DNA of 38,356 bases. It comes from Trueperaceae bacterium. Its GTDB lineage: Bacteria > Deinococcota > Deinococci > Deinococcales > Trueperaceae. This document shows, one piece after another, positions 1 to 9,469 of this stretch. Under the pieces are notes generated by a model, which saw only the letters and a program-made list of their open reading frames with translations, made no database searches and had not been told where the DNA came from. The translations under genes were made by a program, and so were the position numbers. Where the stretch lies: positions 1,768 through 40,123 of the forward strand of contig JACFNR010000005.1 of NCBI GenBank assembly GCA_019454765.1. The letters are read 5' to 3'. Position 1 is the stretch's first letter, and each line of letters starts with the position of its first letter.

Positions 1-63
1 CAGCAGGGGCGGGCGACAGGACGGCCCCGCCCCCCTGAGGCCCGCCGACCGCGCCGCGCTGGG

Positions 64-69
64 TATACT
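64..69 (+). promoter_or_regulatory. candidate -10 box upstream of prs
   Basis: TATACT lies about 155 nt before the chosen prs start. No convincing -35 box is seen 16-18 nt upstream. Bases 1-225 hold no other gene that I can support; they are GC-rich leader sequence. Confidence 0.35.
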
Positions 70-225
70 CGCGTGCGGCCGCGCAGGACGCCGCCGCCCC
101 GCGCCGCCCGGCCGCGGGCGATTCCGTGCGAGGTGTTCAGTGACGCTCAGCCCCAGCTCCCAGCCTCCACTTCCCGGCGGCGAAGCCCCGAACTCCCGCC
201 AGCGGCGGCGCCCGGGCGGTCCCCG

Positions 226-1170
226 GTGAGGAGCGGCGAGGACGTCAAGCTCTTCAGCGGCAACGCCAACCCGGCGCTGGCACGTGCGGTCGCCGAGCAC
301 CTTGGCGGCAGCCTCGCGCACGGCACCGTCACCCAGTTCCCTGACGGCGAGACGCGCATCAGCATCGACGAGAGCGTGCGCGGCGGCGACTGCTACATCA
401 TCCAGTCCACCTGCGCACCCGTGAACCACCACCTCATGGAGCTGCTGGTGCTCATCGACGCCCTGCGGCGTGCGTCCGCGTGGCGGATAAACGCCGTCGT
501 CCCGTACTTCGGGTACGCGCGGCAGGACAAGAAGATGCAGGCGCGAGAACCCATCACGGCCAAGCTCGTCGCCAACCTGCTGGAGACCGCCGGCGCGGAC
601 CGCGTCATCACCATCGACCTGCACGCCGGCCAGATCCAAGGTTTCTTCGACGTCCCCGTCGACCACCTGACCGCGCTCAAGATCCTGGGCAACCACCTGA
701 AGACGCTCGACCTGACCGACTGCGTGGTCGTGTCGCCGGACGTGGGCCGCGCCACGGAGTCGCGGCGCCTCGCGAACTTCCTTAACCTGCCGCTCGTGAT
801 GCTCTACAAGCGCCGCACCAGCCCGACCGACACCGAGGTCACCCACGTCATCGGAGACGTCGAGGGCAAGCGCCCCATCATCATGGACGACATGATCTCG
901 ACCGCTGGCACCATGCGCCGCGGCATCGAGGCGCTGCTGGCGTTGGGTGCCAAGCCCGACGTGCGCGTCGCGGCCACCCACGCCGTGTTCACGCCGCCGG
1001 CTCTCGAGCGGCTCAGCCACCCGGCCGTCAGCGGCATATACGTCACCGACACCATCCCCCTCGAGGAGACGAACGACAGGATCACCGTGCTGAGCGTCGC
1101 CCCGCTGCTCGCGCAGGCGATCCGCAACGTGCACGACCACGTGTCGGTGAGTTCGCTCTTCGGCGGCTGA
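226..1170 (+). CDS. prs: ribose-phosphate pyrophosphokinase
   Basis: Makes PRPP from ribose 5-phosphate and ATP for purine, pyrimidine, histidine and tryptophan synthesis; cytoplasmic. The protein carries the family signatures KLFSGNANP at the N-terminus, FPDGETRISI, PYFGYARQDKK (ATP-binding loop region), DLHAGQIQGFFDVP, VVSPDVG and the PRPP-loop IIMDDMISTAGT. The frame is open back to position 73, but family alignment begins near KLFSGN. The GTG at 226 gives 314 residues, matching the usual length of about 315, so the upstream 51 codons are probably leader. A GAGGAG-like stretch just after this GTG leaves the exact start slightly open. It is followed by L25 and pth, as in many bacteria. Confidence 0.95.
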   Translation: MRSGEDVKLFSGNANPALARAVAEHLGGSLAHGTVTQFPDGETRISIDESVRGGDCYIIQSTCAPVNHHLMELLVLIDALRRASAWRINAVVPYFGYARQDKKMQAREPITAKLVANLLETAGADRVITIDLHAGQIQGFFDVPVDHLTALKILGNHLKTLDLTDCVVVSPDVGRATESRRLANFLNLPLVMLYKRRTSPTDTEVTHVIGDVEGKRPIIMDDMISTAGTMRRGIEALLALGAKPDVRVAATHAVFTPPALERLSHPAVSGIYVTDTIPLEETNDRITVLSVAPLLAQAIRNVHDHVSVSSLFGG

Positions 1171-1180
1171 GCCGCGCACC

Positions 1181-1210
1181 TTTACAGTGGGGGCCGGCAC
1201 CGAGTAGCAT
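1181..1210 (+). promoter_or_regulatory. sigma-70-type promoter for rplY-pth
   Basis: TTTACA (1181-1186), an 18-nt spacer and TAGCAT (1205-1210) lie between prs and the L25 gene. The predicted start of transcription is near 1217, giving a leader of about 46 nt that ends in GGAGG at 1254-1258. Confidence 0.55.
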
Positions 1211-1262
1211 CAGTAGTTGCGTGGGCGCCGGAGCGACAAGCCGCGCGCCCCCTGGAGGATCC

Positions 1263-1880
1263 ATGAGACTCAATGCCGAGAAGCGCGTGCCAGGCACGGC
1301 CGCGCAGTTGCGCCGCGCCGGGATGCTGCCCGGCATCGTGTACAACCAGGAGTTGAACGAGCCCATCGCCGTCGAGCTGCGCGCCTTCGACAAGGCGTTC
1401 CGGGCGCAGGGCACTTCGAGCCTGATCGACCTCGTCATCGACGGCACGGAGCGCTCCGTGGTGGTCAAGCAGGTGCAGATGGACAAGCGCCGCCGCGAGC
1501 CGATGCACGTGGACTTCTACGCCGTCACCGCCGACCGTCCGCTCGAGGTCAACGTCCCCATCGAACTGCGGGGCACGCCGGTGGGCGTGCGCGAGGGCGG
1601 GCTGCTCGACGTGCAGCGGCGCGAGGTCAAGATCGCGGTGCTGCCGCGCTTCATCCCGAACCACGTCGAGATCGACGTCGGTCACCTGGCCATCGGCGAG
1701 AGCCTGCACGTCAGGGACCTCGTGGCGCACCTCCCCGGCGAGGCGCACGTGCTCGACGACCTGGACCTCTCCATCGCCGCCGTCGTGCCGCCCCGCGTCG
1801 CCGACGAGGCCGAGACCGAGGCCGCGCCCACCGAGCCCGAGGTCATCGGCGCCGCCGGCGAGGAGCAGGGCGAGGGTTGA
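1263..1880 (+). CDS. rplY: 50S ribosomal protein L25/general stress protein Ctc (TL5 type)
   Basis: Binds 5S rRNA in the large ribosomal subunit. The 205-residue product has the two-domain CTC/TL5 layout: an N-terminal L25 5S-binding domain (about residues 1-95, with GMLPGIVYNQ and the QVQMDKRRREPMHVDFY region) and a C-terminal TL5-type beta domain (about 95-185, VPIELRGTPVGVREGG). An acidic, low-complexity tail rich in Glu and Ala follows. The length matches the Thermus TL5 protein rather than the short 94-residue E. coli L25. ATG 1263 is chosen because GGAGG sits 4 nt upstream and MRLNAEKR is the normal family start. It overlaps pth by the stop codon. Confidence 0.93.
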   Translation: MRLNAEKRVPGTAAQLRRAGMLPGIVYNQELNEPIAVELRAFDKAFRAQGTSSLIDLVIDGTERSVVVKQVQMDKRRREPMHVDFYAVTADRPLEVNVPIELRGTPVGVREGGLLDVQRREVKIAVLPRFIPNHVEIDVGHLAIGESLHVRDLVAHLPGEAHVLDDLDLSIAAVVPPRVADEAETEAAPTEPEVIGAAGEEQGEG

Positions 1881-2512
1881 CGCCGGCGCTGCCCCAGGCG
1901 TCCTCGCAAGCAGTCAAGCTCGTGGTCGGCCTCGGTAACCCGGGGCCGCGCTACTCCGGAACCCGGCACAACGCCGGGTTCCTCGTCGTGGAGGAGCTTG
2001 CGCGCCGGCACGGCGGCGCGTTCAGGACCCAGAAGTCGGCGCGCGTTGCCAAGCTGCCACCCGGCACGCTGGGGCCGACCGCCGTGACGCTGCTGGAGCC
2101 GCTCACCTTCATGAACCTCTCCGGCAGGGCGGTGCAGGGCGCCGCCACGCGCGACGGCGTGAGGCCGCAGGAGCTGCTGGTCGTTCACGACGACATCGAC
2201 CTGCCGTTGGGCCGGCTCCGGGTGCGCATCGGCGGCAGCAGCGGTGGTCAGCGCGGCGTCGCCGACATCGCCCGCGCCCTCGGTCCCGACTTCGCCAGGG
2301 TCAAGGTCGGGGTCGGTCGCCCGCCGGAGGGGTGGAGCACGGAGGGGTGGGTGCTGAGCCGCTTCACGCCGGAGGAGGCGGGGCTCCTCGGCGAGGTGGT
2401 GGCCCGCGCCGCCGACGCCGTCGAGCTCGTGGCGCGCCACGGGACGGAGCGAGCGATGAACGAGGTCAACGGGCTGGACTTGGCGGCGGAGCGGCGGGCA
2501 CCTCCGGATTAG
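1877..2512 (+). CDS. pth: peptidyl-tRNA hydrolase
   Basis: Cleaves the ester bond of peptidyl-tRNAs released from stalled ribosomes and recycles the tRNA. Family residues seen include GLGNPG (Asn), TRHNAG (catalytic His), FMNLSG (Asn) and VVHDDIDLP (Asp). The usual GGHNGL segment reads GGQRGV, so the conserved His-Asn pair there is replaced by Gln-Arg. No ATG or GTG lies before VVGLGNPG. The TTG at 1877, in a TTGA overlap with the L25 stop, is the best start and gives 211 residues. It is translationally coupled to rplY and converges with pstB after 37 nt. Confidence 0.92.
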   Translation: MTPALPQASSQAVKLVVGLGNPGPRYSGTRHNAGFLVVEELARRHGGAFRTQKSARVAKLPPGTLGPTAVTLLEPLTFMNLSGRAVQGAATRDGVRPQELLVVHDDIDLPLGRLRVRIGGSSGGQRGVADIARALGPDFARVKVGVGRPPEGWSTEGWVLSRFTPEEAGLLGEVVARAADAVELVARHGTERAMNEVNGLDLAAERRAPPD

Positions 2513-2535
2513 CCCGGGGGCGGCCGCCGCGGGGC
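2512..2535. terminator. GC-rich inverted repeat between convergent pth and pstB
   Basis: An imperfect palindrome (GCCC...GGCGGCCGCC...GGGC) fills the short gap between the two convergent genes. It could act as a bidirectional terminator stem, but no T-run follows on either strand, so the role is uncertain. Confidence 0.3.
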
Positions 2536-2549
2536 GCCACGGGCGGACG

Positions 2550-3380
2550 TCACCCGAAGCGGCCGGACACGTAACGCTCGGTGAGCTCGTGCCTTGGCGC
2601 CGTGAACATCTGGTCGGTGGGCCCCTCCTCCACCAACGTGCCGAGGTGCATGAAGGCGGTGCGGTCGGAGACGCGCCCCGCCTGCTGCATGTTGTGGGTC
2701 ACGATGATCACGGTGTAGCGCTCCTTCAGCTCCACGATCAGGCGCTCTATCCTGTCGGTCGCGATCGGGTCGAGCGCGCTCGTGGGCTCGTCCATGAGCA
2801 GCACCTGCGGCTCGGTCGCGAGCGCGCGGGCGATGCAGAGGCGCTGCTGCTGCCCGCCGGAGAGCCCCAACGCCGACCCCTTCAGCTTCCCTTTGACCTC
2901 CTCCCATAGCGCCGCGTCCCGGAGCGAACGCTCTACCACCGCGCCGAGGTCGCCGCGGCGCCCGGCCAGCCGCGGCCCGAAGGTCACGTTGTCGGCAATC
3001 GACTTCGGGAACGGGTTGGGCCGCTGGAACACCATGCCCACGCGCCGCCGCACCGCGACTGGGTCCACCCCCGCGCCGTACAGCTCCTCCCCCTCGTAGC
3101 GCACCCGCCCCTCCGTCCGCACGCCCTCCACGAGGTCGTTCATGCGGTTGATGCTGCGCAGTAGCGAGCTCTTGCCGCAGCCGGACGCGCCGATGAGGGC
3201 CGTGACGGCGTTGCGGGGAACGGCCAGCGACACGTCCTTGAGCGCCCTGAAGCCGCCGTACCAGAGGCTGAAGCCGTCGATCTCCACCACGGCCTCGCCC
3301 GGCGGCACCGGGTCCGTCCTGACGGTCACGTGCTCTTCCGCTGGCGGTTGACCCACGCCGTTCCCTCTCGGGCGCGTCAC
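2550..3380 (-). CDS. pstB: phosphate ABC transporter ATP-binding protein PstB
   Basis: The ATPase subunit that powers high-affinity phosphate import with PstC and PstA. Motifs in order: Walker [10 protein letters not shown] (about residues 64-72), Q-loop in [11 protein letters not shown], signature [14 protein letters not shown], Walker [14 protein letters not shown] and H-loop IVTHNMQQA. The C-terminus ERYVSGRFG is typical of PstB. The chosen GTG at 3380 overlaps the pstA stop as GTGA and gives 276 residues. A second GTG at 3329, preceded by GGAAG, would give a product closer to the usual ~257, and the segment between is not conserved. It is last in the minus-strand pstSCAB operon. Confidence 0.95.
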   Translation of the reverse strand: MTRPRGNGVGQPPAEEHVTVRTDPVPPGEAVVEIDGFSLWYGGFRALKDVSLAVPRNAVTALIGASGCGKSSLLRSINRMNDLVEGVRTEGRVRYEGEELYGAGVDPVAVRRRVGMVFQRPNPFPKSIADNVTFGPRLAGRRGDLGAVVERSLRDAALWEEVKGKLKGSALGLSGGQQQRLCIARALATEPQVLLMDEPTSALDPIATDRIERLIVELKERYTVIIVTHNMQQAGRVSDRTAFMHLGTLVEEGPTDQMFTAPRHELTERYVSGRFG

Positions 3381-4573
3381 GCCCTGCTCTCCAGCGCGCG
3401 CCGCAGCCTCGCGGCGACCGCGTACATCAGCGCCAGCACGACCAGGAGCACGACTATCCCGGCCGACGCCAGGTGAGCGAACTCCGGGTCGTTCTCGCCG
3501 ACCCACGAGTAGATCTGGATGGGGAGCACCGTGAACTGCGATAGCGGGCCGCTCGGCACTCCCGGAACGAAGGCCGCCGCTCCGATGATCAGGAGCGGCG
3601 CCGTCTCGCCGATGGCGCGGGCGACGGCCAGGATCACCCCGGTCACCACGCCGGCGCGCGCCGCGGGCAAGACCACCTTGAACACCACCTGCGACTTGGC
3701 CGCGCCCAGCCCGTAGGCCGCCTGCCGCAGCGAGTCCGGCACCGCCCGCAGGCCCTCCCTTGTGGCGACCACGACCACCGGGAGGACGAGCAGCGCCAGG
3801 GTGAGCGCGGCCGCCAGCACCACGGGGCCGAGTCGCATGAGCCGCACGAAGACGGTCAGGCCCAAGATGCCGTACACGACGCTCGGGACTCCCGCGAGGT
3901 TGCGGAGGTTGACCTCGAGCAGCCGGGCCGCCCGCGACCTGCCGCCGTACTCCTCCAGGTAGACGGCGGCGCCCACTCCGAGCGGCACGGCGATCAACGC
4001 CACCAGGCCGATCACCCACAGGCTGCCGGCGAGCGCCGGACCGACCCCGGCCAAGAGCGGCGTCCGCGACGGCAACCGCCTCAGGAAGCCGGGGTTGAGC
4101 CACGGGTTCAGGTAGAGCTGCCGACCCGGCCCCGCCTCGGCCATGAGCTCGCGGTAGGCGCGGGCGCCCGCCAGCAGCCCCTCATCTCGGACGAGGCGGT
4201 CGCGGCTGCTCGAGACCACCCACCTGAGGGGCGCGCCGTCGACGGCCCACATGAGCCGCACCCGGTTCCTGGCCGCGAAGAGGCGGCGCTGCTCCCGGTC
4301 CGCCAGCAGGGCGTCCGCCGCCTCCGGGTTCACGCCCCGCGCCGCGAGCTCCAAGCGCACCACCCTCTCCCAGCTTCCCGCTAGCGCGAAGCCGTCGAGG
4401 AAGGCGAAGCTCTCGCCGCTGCCCGCAGGCTCGACCACCTGCCAGGAGACGGTGTCGAGCGCCACGTCGACCAGGAGCGCGGCCAGCACCGCCAGCCCGA
4501 GGAGCGCCGCCGCGAGCGCGCCCGCCCCGAACAGCCGGCCGCGGAGCAGCCGACCCCGCCCCCCGCCGATCAC
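3377..4573 (-). CDS. pstA: phosphate ABC transporter permease PstA
   Basis: Inner-membrane permease that pairs with PstC. The C-terminal half is classical: a [15 protein letters not shown] region, [14 protein letters not shown] and the EAA-type loop with [16 protein letters not shown] and [14 protein letters not shown]. The protein has 398 residues, about 100 more than E. coli PstA. After the first membrane segment (about 15-38) there is an inserted, charged, probably periplasmic stretch (about 40-180) containing [11 protein letters not shown] and [13 protein letters not shown]. Some PstA proteins carry a similar extra domain, listed as DUF3333, though I cannot confirm this is the same one. 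GTG 4573 overlaps the pstC stop as GTGA. Confidence 0.92.
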   Translation of the reverse strand: MIGGGRGRLLRGRLFGAGALAAALLGLAVLAALLVDVALDTVSWQVVEPAGSGESFAFLDGFALAGSWERVVRLELAARGVNPEAADALLADREQRRLFAARNRVRLMWAVDGAPLRWVVSSSRDRLVRDEGLLAGARAYRELMAEAGPGRQLYLNPWLNPGFLRRLPSRTPLLAGVGPALAGSLWVIGLVALIAVPLGVGAAVYLEEYGGRSRAARLLEVNLRNLAGVPSVVYGILGLTVFVRLMRLGPVVLAAALTLALLVLPVVVVATREGLRAVPDSLRQAAYGLGAAKSQVVFKVVLPAARAGVVTGVILAVARAIGETAPLLIIGAAAFVPGVPSGPLSQFTVLPIQIYSWVGENDPEFAHLASAGIVVLLVVLALMYAVAARLRRALESRA

Positions 4574-5502
4574 TCGTACCGCTCCCGGTAGCGCTCGACC
4601 AAGGCCTGCGCCACCACGTTCACCGCCAGCGTGATCACGAAGAGGGTGGCCGCGACGGCGTACAACGCGCGCGCCGCCGTCGACCCGGCGGCCTGGTCTC
4701 CCGTGGCGGCCTGGACGATGAACGAGGTCATGGTGGCTATCGTCTCCCGCGGGTCCAGGGTCAGGAGCGGGCGTTGGCCGGCCGCGAGGGTCACGATCAT
4801 CGTCTCGCCCACGGCGCGGGAGAACGCCAGCATCGCGGCCGCCACCACGCCCGAGAAGGCGGCGGGCAACACGACCTTCACCACCACGTCGAGCTTGCCC
4901 GCCCCCAGGCCGTAGCCCGCCTCCCGCAACGCCAGGGGCACGGCCAACATGGCGTCGGTGGCCAGGGAGGAGACGATCGGGAGGAGCATGAACCCCATCA
5001 CGATCCCGGCCGACAGGGCGTTGAACAGCTTCAAGCCCGGCACGAACCCCTGCAGCCACGGCGTCACGAAGAGGAGGGCGAAGTAGCCGAGGACGACCGT
5101 CGGCACGCCTGCCAGGAGCTCGAGCGCGCCCTTCACGCGGCGCCGCGTCGCGGGCGAGGCGTACTCCGCCAGGTAGACGGCGCTGCCGATGCCGAGCGGC
5201 ACCCCGACCAACATGGCGATGGCCGTCACCTGCAGCGTGCCGGCAACGAGCGGCGCGATGCCGAAGTGCTTGTCGGCGAAGAGGGGCGTCCACCGCGCGC
5301 CCGTGAAGAACTCGAGCGCGTTCACCGCCGGATCGCGGAAGAAGGCGAAGGTCTCGCTCGCCAGGACGACCACCACCGCCACGGTGACCAGCACGGTCAG
5401 CCACGCCGCCGCCGCCAGCGCCCCGCCCAGGAGGCGCTCGCGCCGCAACTCGCCCGCCGCCAGCACGAGGGCGCCGTCGCGCCGTCCCCGGGTCGGCCTC
5501 AC
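4570..5502 (-). CDS. pstC: phosphate ABC transporter permease PstC
   Basis: Inner-membrane permease of the phosphate importer, 310 residues, normal length. It shows an N-terminal membrane segment (about 30-50), the ETFAFF motif that opens the first periplasmic loop, GVPLGIGSAVYLAEYA, LLAGVPTVVLGYFAL, the cytoplasmic EAA loop with GLGAGKLDVVVKVVLPAAF and FSRAVGETMIVTLAAG. GTG 5502 overlaps the pstS stop as GTGA, so translation is coupled to the binding-protein gene. Confidence 0.95.
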   Translation of the reverse strand: MRPTRGRRDGALVLAAGELRRERLLGGALAAAAWLTVLVTVAVVVVLASETFAFFRDPAVNALEFFTGARWTPLFADKHFGIAPLVAGTLQVTAIAMLVGVPLGIGSAVYLAEYASPATRRRVKGALELLAGVPTVVLGYFALLFVTPWLQGFVPGLKLFNALSAGIVMGFMLLPIVSSLATDAMLAVPLALREAGYGLGAGKLDVVVKVVLPAAFSGVVAAAMLAFSRAVGETMIVTLAAGQRPLLTLDPRETIATMTSFIVQAATGDQAAGSTAARALYAVAATLFVITLAVNVVAQALVERYRERYE

Positions 5503-6464
5503 TCGTCCGCCTCCAGGGCGTCAAGAACGCTGTCGCCCGGCTGGAAGTCCGCGAAGGCGCTGCCGGTGCGCCGCGCCGCGAAGCGAGCCGCCACCGCGGC
5601 GTACACGTCGTTGGCGTACGCCACGTAGCCCGTCTCGTCGATGTAGTCGCGGTTCTCCGCCGCCAGGTAGAAGGCGACGAAGTCGGCGAGGCGGGGCTTG
5701 CTCGCCAGCGACCGGGTGCTCACGTAGATGAATAGCGGCCGCGAAAGGGGCGCGTAGGCGTTGGAGACGATGGTGGCCGCGGCGGGCGCCACGCAGCCGC
5801 CGCCGGCGTCGACCGCCACCGCCTTGAGCCGGCTCGAGTTGAGGGCGTAGTAGGCGTAGCCGAAGAAGCCGAGGGCCGCCGGGTCGCTCTCCACGCCCAG
5901 CACGAGCACGTTGTCGTCCTCGCTCGGGAAGTAGTCGGTGCGGATGGCGCCCGCCTCGCCCGTGACGGCGTGCGTGAAGAAGTCGAAGGTGCCGCTGTCG
6001 GCGCCGGGACCGTAGAGCGTGATGGCGGCGTCCGGGAAGCCCGGCCGGACCTGGCGCCAGTTCGTGATGCTCGAACCGGGCTTCCAGATGGCTCGCAACT
6101 CGGGCACCGTCAGGCAGTCGACGAAGTCGTTGGCGGCGTTCACCACCACCGTGATCGCATCGGCCGCGACGGGCAGCTCGATCACGGCGATCCCGGCTCG
6201 GGCGCAGGCGGCGAGCTCGCTGGGCCGCACGACGCGGCTCGCGTCGGCGACGTCCACCTCGCCGGCACAGAGCTTCGAGAGTCCGCCGCCCGTGCCCGAG
6301 AAGGCGACGGCCACGGGCGAGCGCGTCTCGATGGTGAACTCCTCGGCCATGGCGAGCGAGATGGGGTACACCGTGGAGGAGCCGTCCACGCGGATCATCC
6401 CCTGCGCGGCCGCCAGGCCGGCGAGGGCGAGCGCCGCGACGAGGGCCTTCGGTCCGCTAACCAC
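5499..6464 (-). CDS. pstS: phosphate-binding protein PstS
   Basis: Periplasmic receptor that hands phosphate to PstCA. It has a signal peptide (about 1-20, hydrophobic, ending LAAAQG), then the PstS_2-type fold with [34 protein letters not shown], a [13 protein letters not shown] anion-binding segment and LGFFGYAYY. There is no lipobox Cys in the signal peptide. The frame is open to a GTG at 6470, but GGAGG at 6474-6470 lies 5 nt before the GTG at 6464, which is therefore preferred (321 residues). It heads pstSCAB and is divergent from hutU. No PhoU gene or recognisable Pho box is seen in the 104-nt gap. Confidence 0.95.
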   Translation of the reverse strand: MVSGPKALVAALALAGLAAAQGMIRVDGSSTVYPISLAMAEEFTIETRSPVAVAFSGTGGGLSKLCAGEVDVADASRVVRPSELAACARAGIAVIELPVAADAITVVVNAANDFVDCLTVPELRAIWKPGSSITNWRQVRPGFPDAAITLYGPGADSGTFDFFTHAVTGEAGAIRTDYFPSEDDNVLVLGVESDPAALGFFGYAYYALNSSRLKAVAVDAGGGCVAPAAATIVSNAYAPLSRPLFIYVSTRSLASKPRLADFVAFYLAAENRDYIDETGYVAYANDVYAAVAARFAARRTGSAFADFQPGDSVLDALEADE

Positions 6465-6530
6465 CTCCACCTCCCGCGGCGAGCGTAGCCGACATACGTC
6501 ATCGCCAGGTCATTAGCCCCCTCGAGGCGT

Positions 6531-6536
6531 TAGAGT
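6531..6536 (+). promoter_or_regulatory. candidate -10 box for hutU-hutI
   Basis: TAGAGT fits the TANNNT pattern and would give a leader of about 26 nt that includes the AGGAGG at 6558-6563. The -35 region (near GGTCAT, 6508-6513) is weak. Confidence 0.3.
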
Positions 6537-6568
6537 CGTGCCAGCAGGCGAGCGGTCAGGAGGTCGAC

Positions 6569-8251
6569 ATGGTGACGGGAACCCCGCCGACGTGGCCGAT
6601 ACGCGCCGCGCGCGGGAACGTGAGGACGGCCAAGGGCTGGATACAGGAGGCCGCCATCCGGATGTTGATGAACAACCTCGACCCGGAGGTGGCGGAAGCG
6701 CCCGAGGAGCTGGTCGTGTACGGCGGCCGCGGCCGCGCGGCGCGCGACTGGAACGCGTTCCGGCGGATAGTCGCCACTCTCGAGCGCCTCGAGAACGACG
6801 AGACGCTGCTGGTCCAATCCGGCAAACCCGTGGGGGTGTTCAGGACGGTGCCCGCCGCGCCGCGCGTCATCCTCGCCAACTCCAACCTCGTGCCGAAGTG
6901 GGCCACCTGGGAGGAGTTCGATCGGCTCGACGCCGCCGGTCTGATGATGTACGGCCAGATGACGGCCGGCTCCTGGATCTACATCGGCACGCAGGGCATC
7001 CTGCAGGGCACGTTCGAGACGTTCGCCGCCGCGGCGCGGCGCCACTTCGGCGGCACGCTGGCCGGCACCCTGACGGTGACGGCCGGCCTGGGCGGCATGG
7101 GCGGGGCGCAGCCGCTGGCCGTCACCCTCAACGGCGGCGCCGTGCTCGTCGTGGAGGTCGACCCGCACCGCATCGAGCGCCGCCTGGAGACGCGCTACTT
7201 GGACGAGTCGAGCGTCGACCTGGACGACGCGTTGGCGCGGGTCGAGGCGGCGCGCGCCGAGAGGCGCGCACTGTCGGTCGGGCTCCTCGGCAACGCCGCC
7301 GAGGTGTTGCCCGAGCTGGTGCGGCGCGGTGTGCGCGTCGACCTGGTCACCGACCAGACGAGCGCTCACGATCCGCTGTTCGGCTACCGCCCCGTCGGCG
7401 CGCCAGACGAGGACCTCGCCGGAGCGCGGACGCGCGACCCCGCCGACTACAGGCGCCGCGTGCTCGCGTCGATGGCCGCGCACTGCTCCGCCATCGTCGA
7501 CCTGCAGCGCGCCGGAGCGGTGGCGTTCGATTACGGCAACAACCTGCGCGCCTTCGCGCTGGAGGGCGGCTTCGGCGACGCCTTCGCCTACCCGGGGTTC
7601 GTGCCGGCCTTCATACGCGACCAGTTCTGCGAGGGGCGCGGCCCGTTCCGTTGGGCGGCCCTGTCGGGCGACCCGGCCGACATCCACCGCACCGACGAGG
7701 CCATGCTGGAGCTCTTCCCCGACGACGAGGGGCTAAGGCGCTGGCTCACGGACGGCGTGAGCAAGTTCGCGTTCCAGGGCCTACCGGCGCGCATCTGCTG
7801 GCTCGGCTACGGCGAGCGCGACCGCGCGGGGCTGCGCCTCAACCAGATGGTCGCCGATGGGGAGCTGCGAGCGCCGGTCGTGATAGGCCGCGACCACTTG
7901 GACGCCGGCTCCGTCGCCAGCCCCTACCGCGAGACGGAGGCCATGCGTGACGGCTCCGACGCGGTCGCCGACTGGGCGCTCCTCAACTTCGCCCTCAACG
8001 CCGTGAGCGGCGCCGGCTGGGTGAGCTTCCATCACGGCGGCGGCGTGGGGATGGGGTACAGCCTCCACGCGGGCCAGGTCTGCGTGGCCGACGGTTCGGC
8101 TGACGCGGCCGACCGGATCGCCCGGGTGCTGTTGAACGACCCCGGGACGGGCGTCATGCGTCACGCCGACGCCGGCTACGACGTCGCGGTGCGCGCCGCG
8201 CGGGAGCGCGGCATGGACCTGCCGGGCGTGACGGACGAGGTCGGGCCGTGA
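6569..8251 (+). CDS. hutU: urocanate hydratase
   Basis: Second step of histidine breakdown: NAD+-dependent hydration of urocanate to imidazolone propionate. The 560-residue product is full length. It has the family opening [22 protein letters not shown], a Rossmann-type glycine segment [12 protein letters not shown], the segment [13 protein letters not shown] with the active-site Cys, and the C-terminal [21 protein letters not shown] 6569 is preceded by AGGAGG at a 5-nt spacing. The stop overlaps the hutI start as GTGA. Confidence 0.97.
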   Translation: MVTGTPPTWPIRAARGNVRTAKGWIQEAAIRMLMNNLDPEVAEAPEELVVYGGRGRAARDWNAFRRIVATLERLENDETLLVQSGKPVGVFRTVPAAPRVILANSNLVPKWATWEEFDRLDAAGLMMYGQMTAGSWIYIGTQGILQGTFETFAAAARRHFGGTLAGTLTVTAGLGGMGGAQPLAVTLNGGAVLVVEVDPHRIERRLETRYLDESSVDLDDALARVEAARAERRALSVGLLGNAAEVLPELVRRGVRVDLVTDQTSAHDPLFGYRPVGAPDEDLAGARTRDPADYRRRVLASMAAHCSAIVDLQRAGAVAFDYGNNLRAFALEGGFGDAFAYPGFVPAFIRDQFCEGRGPFRWAALSGDPADIHRTDEAMLELFPDDEGLRRWLTDGVSKFAFQGLPARICWLGYGERDRAGLRLNQMVADGELRAPVVIGRDHLDAGSVASPYRETEAMRDGSDAVADWALLNFALNAVSGAGWVSFHHGGGVGMGYSLHAGQVCVADGSADAADRIARVLLNDPGTGVMRHADAGYDVAVRAARERGMDLPGVTDEVGP

Positions 8252-9459
8252 CGGACGCGACCGCCCACGGCACCGTCGTCAAGGGAATCGGCGAGCTGTA
8301 CACACCCGATCGGCTGATCCGCAGTGCCGCCATGGCGCTGCGGGGCGGCAGCGTCGTGTGGGTCGGCGAGGAGGCGGCGCTGGGCGGCGAGCACGTCGAC
8401 TGGCCGGCGGTCGACCTCGGCGGCAACGCCGTCATCCCTGGGCTCGTGGACTCCCACACCCACCTCGTGTGGGCGGGCGATCGCCTCGACGAGTACCTGA
8501 TGCGGGCCCGCGGGGCGTCGTACGCCGCCGCGCTGACGGCGGGCGACGGCATCCACGCCACCGTGAGGGCCACGCGCGAGGCGTCCGAGGCGGCGCTCCT
8601 GCTGGCGGCGCGGCGGCGCGCGGGGGCGTTCCTGCGGAGCGGCGTGACGGCCATGGAGGTGAAGTCCGGCTACGGGCTCACGACTGAGGCGGAGCTGCGC
8701 ATGCTGCGCGTGGCGCGACGCCTCGGCGAGGAGGGGCCTCAGCGCATCACCACCACGCTGCTCGCGCACGTGCCGGAACTGGGCGTGGCGCGAGACGCCT
8801 ACGTCGACGCGTTCGTGACCGAGACGCTGCCCGAGGCGGCGCGCCAGGGGCTGGCCGACGCCGTGGACGTCTTCTGCGACGAGGGGGCGTTCACGCTGGC
8901 CGAGTCGCGGCGCATCCTCGAGGCCGCCCTGACCCTCGGCCTGCCCGTGAAGGCGCACGCGGAGCAGCTCACTCACACGGGCGCCGCGCGGCTCGTCGCC
9001 GAGCTCGGCGGCCTGTCCGCCGATCACCTGGAACTCGCCACGGAGGGCGACCTGGCGGCGATGGCCGGAGCCGGGACCGTCGCGACGTTCCTGCCCGTCG
9101 CGGCGTTGCTCCTCAAGCGGTCGCCGCCGCCGCGCGAGGTCGTGAGGGCGAGCGGGGTGAGGGTCGCCCTGGCGTCCGACCACAACCCCGGGTCGGCGCC
9201 CGTGTACGGCCTGCTGCCCGCGCTGCAGCTCGCCGTCGCCACGCTGGGGATGAGCGTGGAGGACGTGCTCGTGGCGGGTACGGCCAACGCCGCAGCGGCT
9301 CTCGGCCGGCCAAGTTGGGGCAGGCTCGAGCCCGGCTCGGTGGCCGACTACCTCGTCGTCGACTCGCCGAGGGCGCTCACGCCGTTCTACACGTGGGGGG
9401 CGCCGTCGCTCAAGGAGATGGTGATAGGCGGACAGACCGTGTGGCGCAAGGACGGTTGA
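8248..9459 (+). CDS. hutI: imidazolonepropionase
   Basis: Third step of histidine breakdown: metal-dependent hydrolysis of imidazolone propionate to N-formimino-L-glutamate. It is an amidohydrolase-fold protein of 403 residues with [12 protein letters not shown] (metal-binding HxH), MEVKSGYGL, a [13 protein letters not shown] segment, the ADHLE His and [10 protein letters not shown] (the family usually reads TDFNPGS). The GTG start overlaps the hutU stop. It ends 10 nt before the convergent hutG stop. Confidence 0.96.
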   Translation: MTDATAHGTVVKGIGELYTPDRLIRSAAMALRGGSVVWVGEEAALGGEHVDWPAVDLGGNAVIPGLVDSHTHLVWAGDRLDEYLMRARGASYAAALTAGDGIHATVRATREASEAALLLAARRRAGAFLRSGVTAMEVKSGYGLTTEAELRMLRVARRLGEEGPQRITTTLLAHVPELGVARDAYVDAFVTETLPEAARQGLADAVDVFCDEGAFTLAESRRILEAALTLGLPVKAHAEQLTHTGAARLVAELGGLSADHLELATEGDLAAMAGAGTVATFLPVAALLLKRSPPPREVVRASGVRVALASDHNPGSAPVYGLLPALQLAVATLGMSVEDVLVAGTANAAAALGRPSWGRLEPGSVADYLVVDSPRALTPFYTWGAPSLKEMVIGGQTVWRKDG

Positions 9460-9469
9460 GGGCCGGCGC

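Noticed and set aside
73-225. N-terminal extension of prs in the same open frame
   Set aside because: It is rich in Arg and Pro with no resemblance to the family. The GTG at 226 gives the normal length, and a -10 box lies at 64-69, just before this stretch.
6465-6568. Pho box in the pstS-hutU gap
   Set aside because: I looked on both strands for repeated TT(A/T/C)ACA or CTGTCAT-like units and found none that were convincing.
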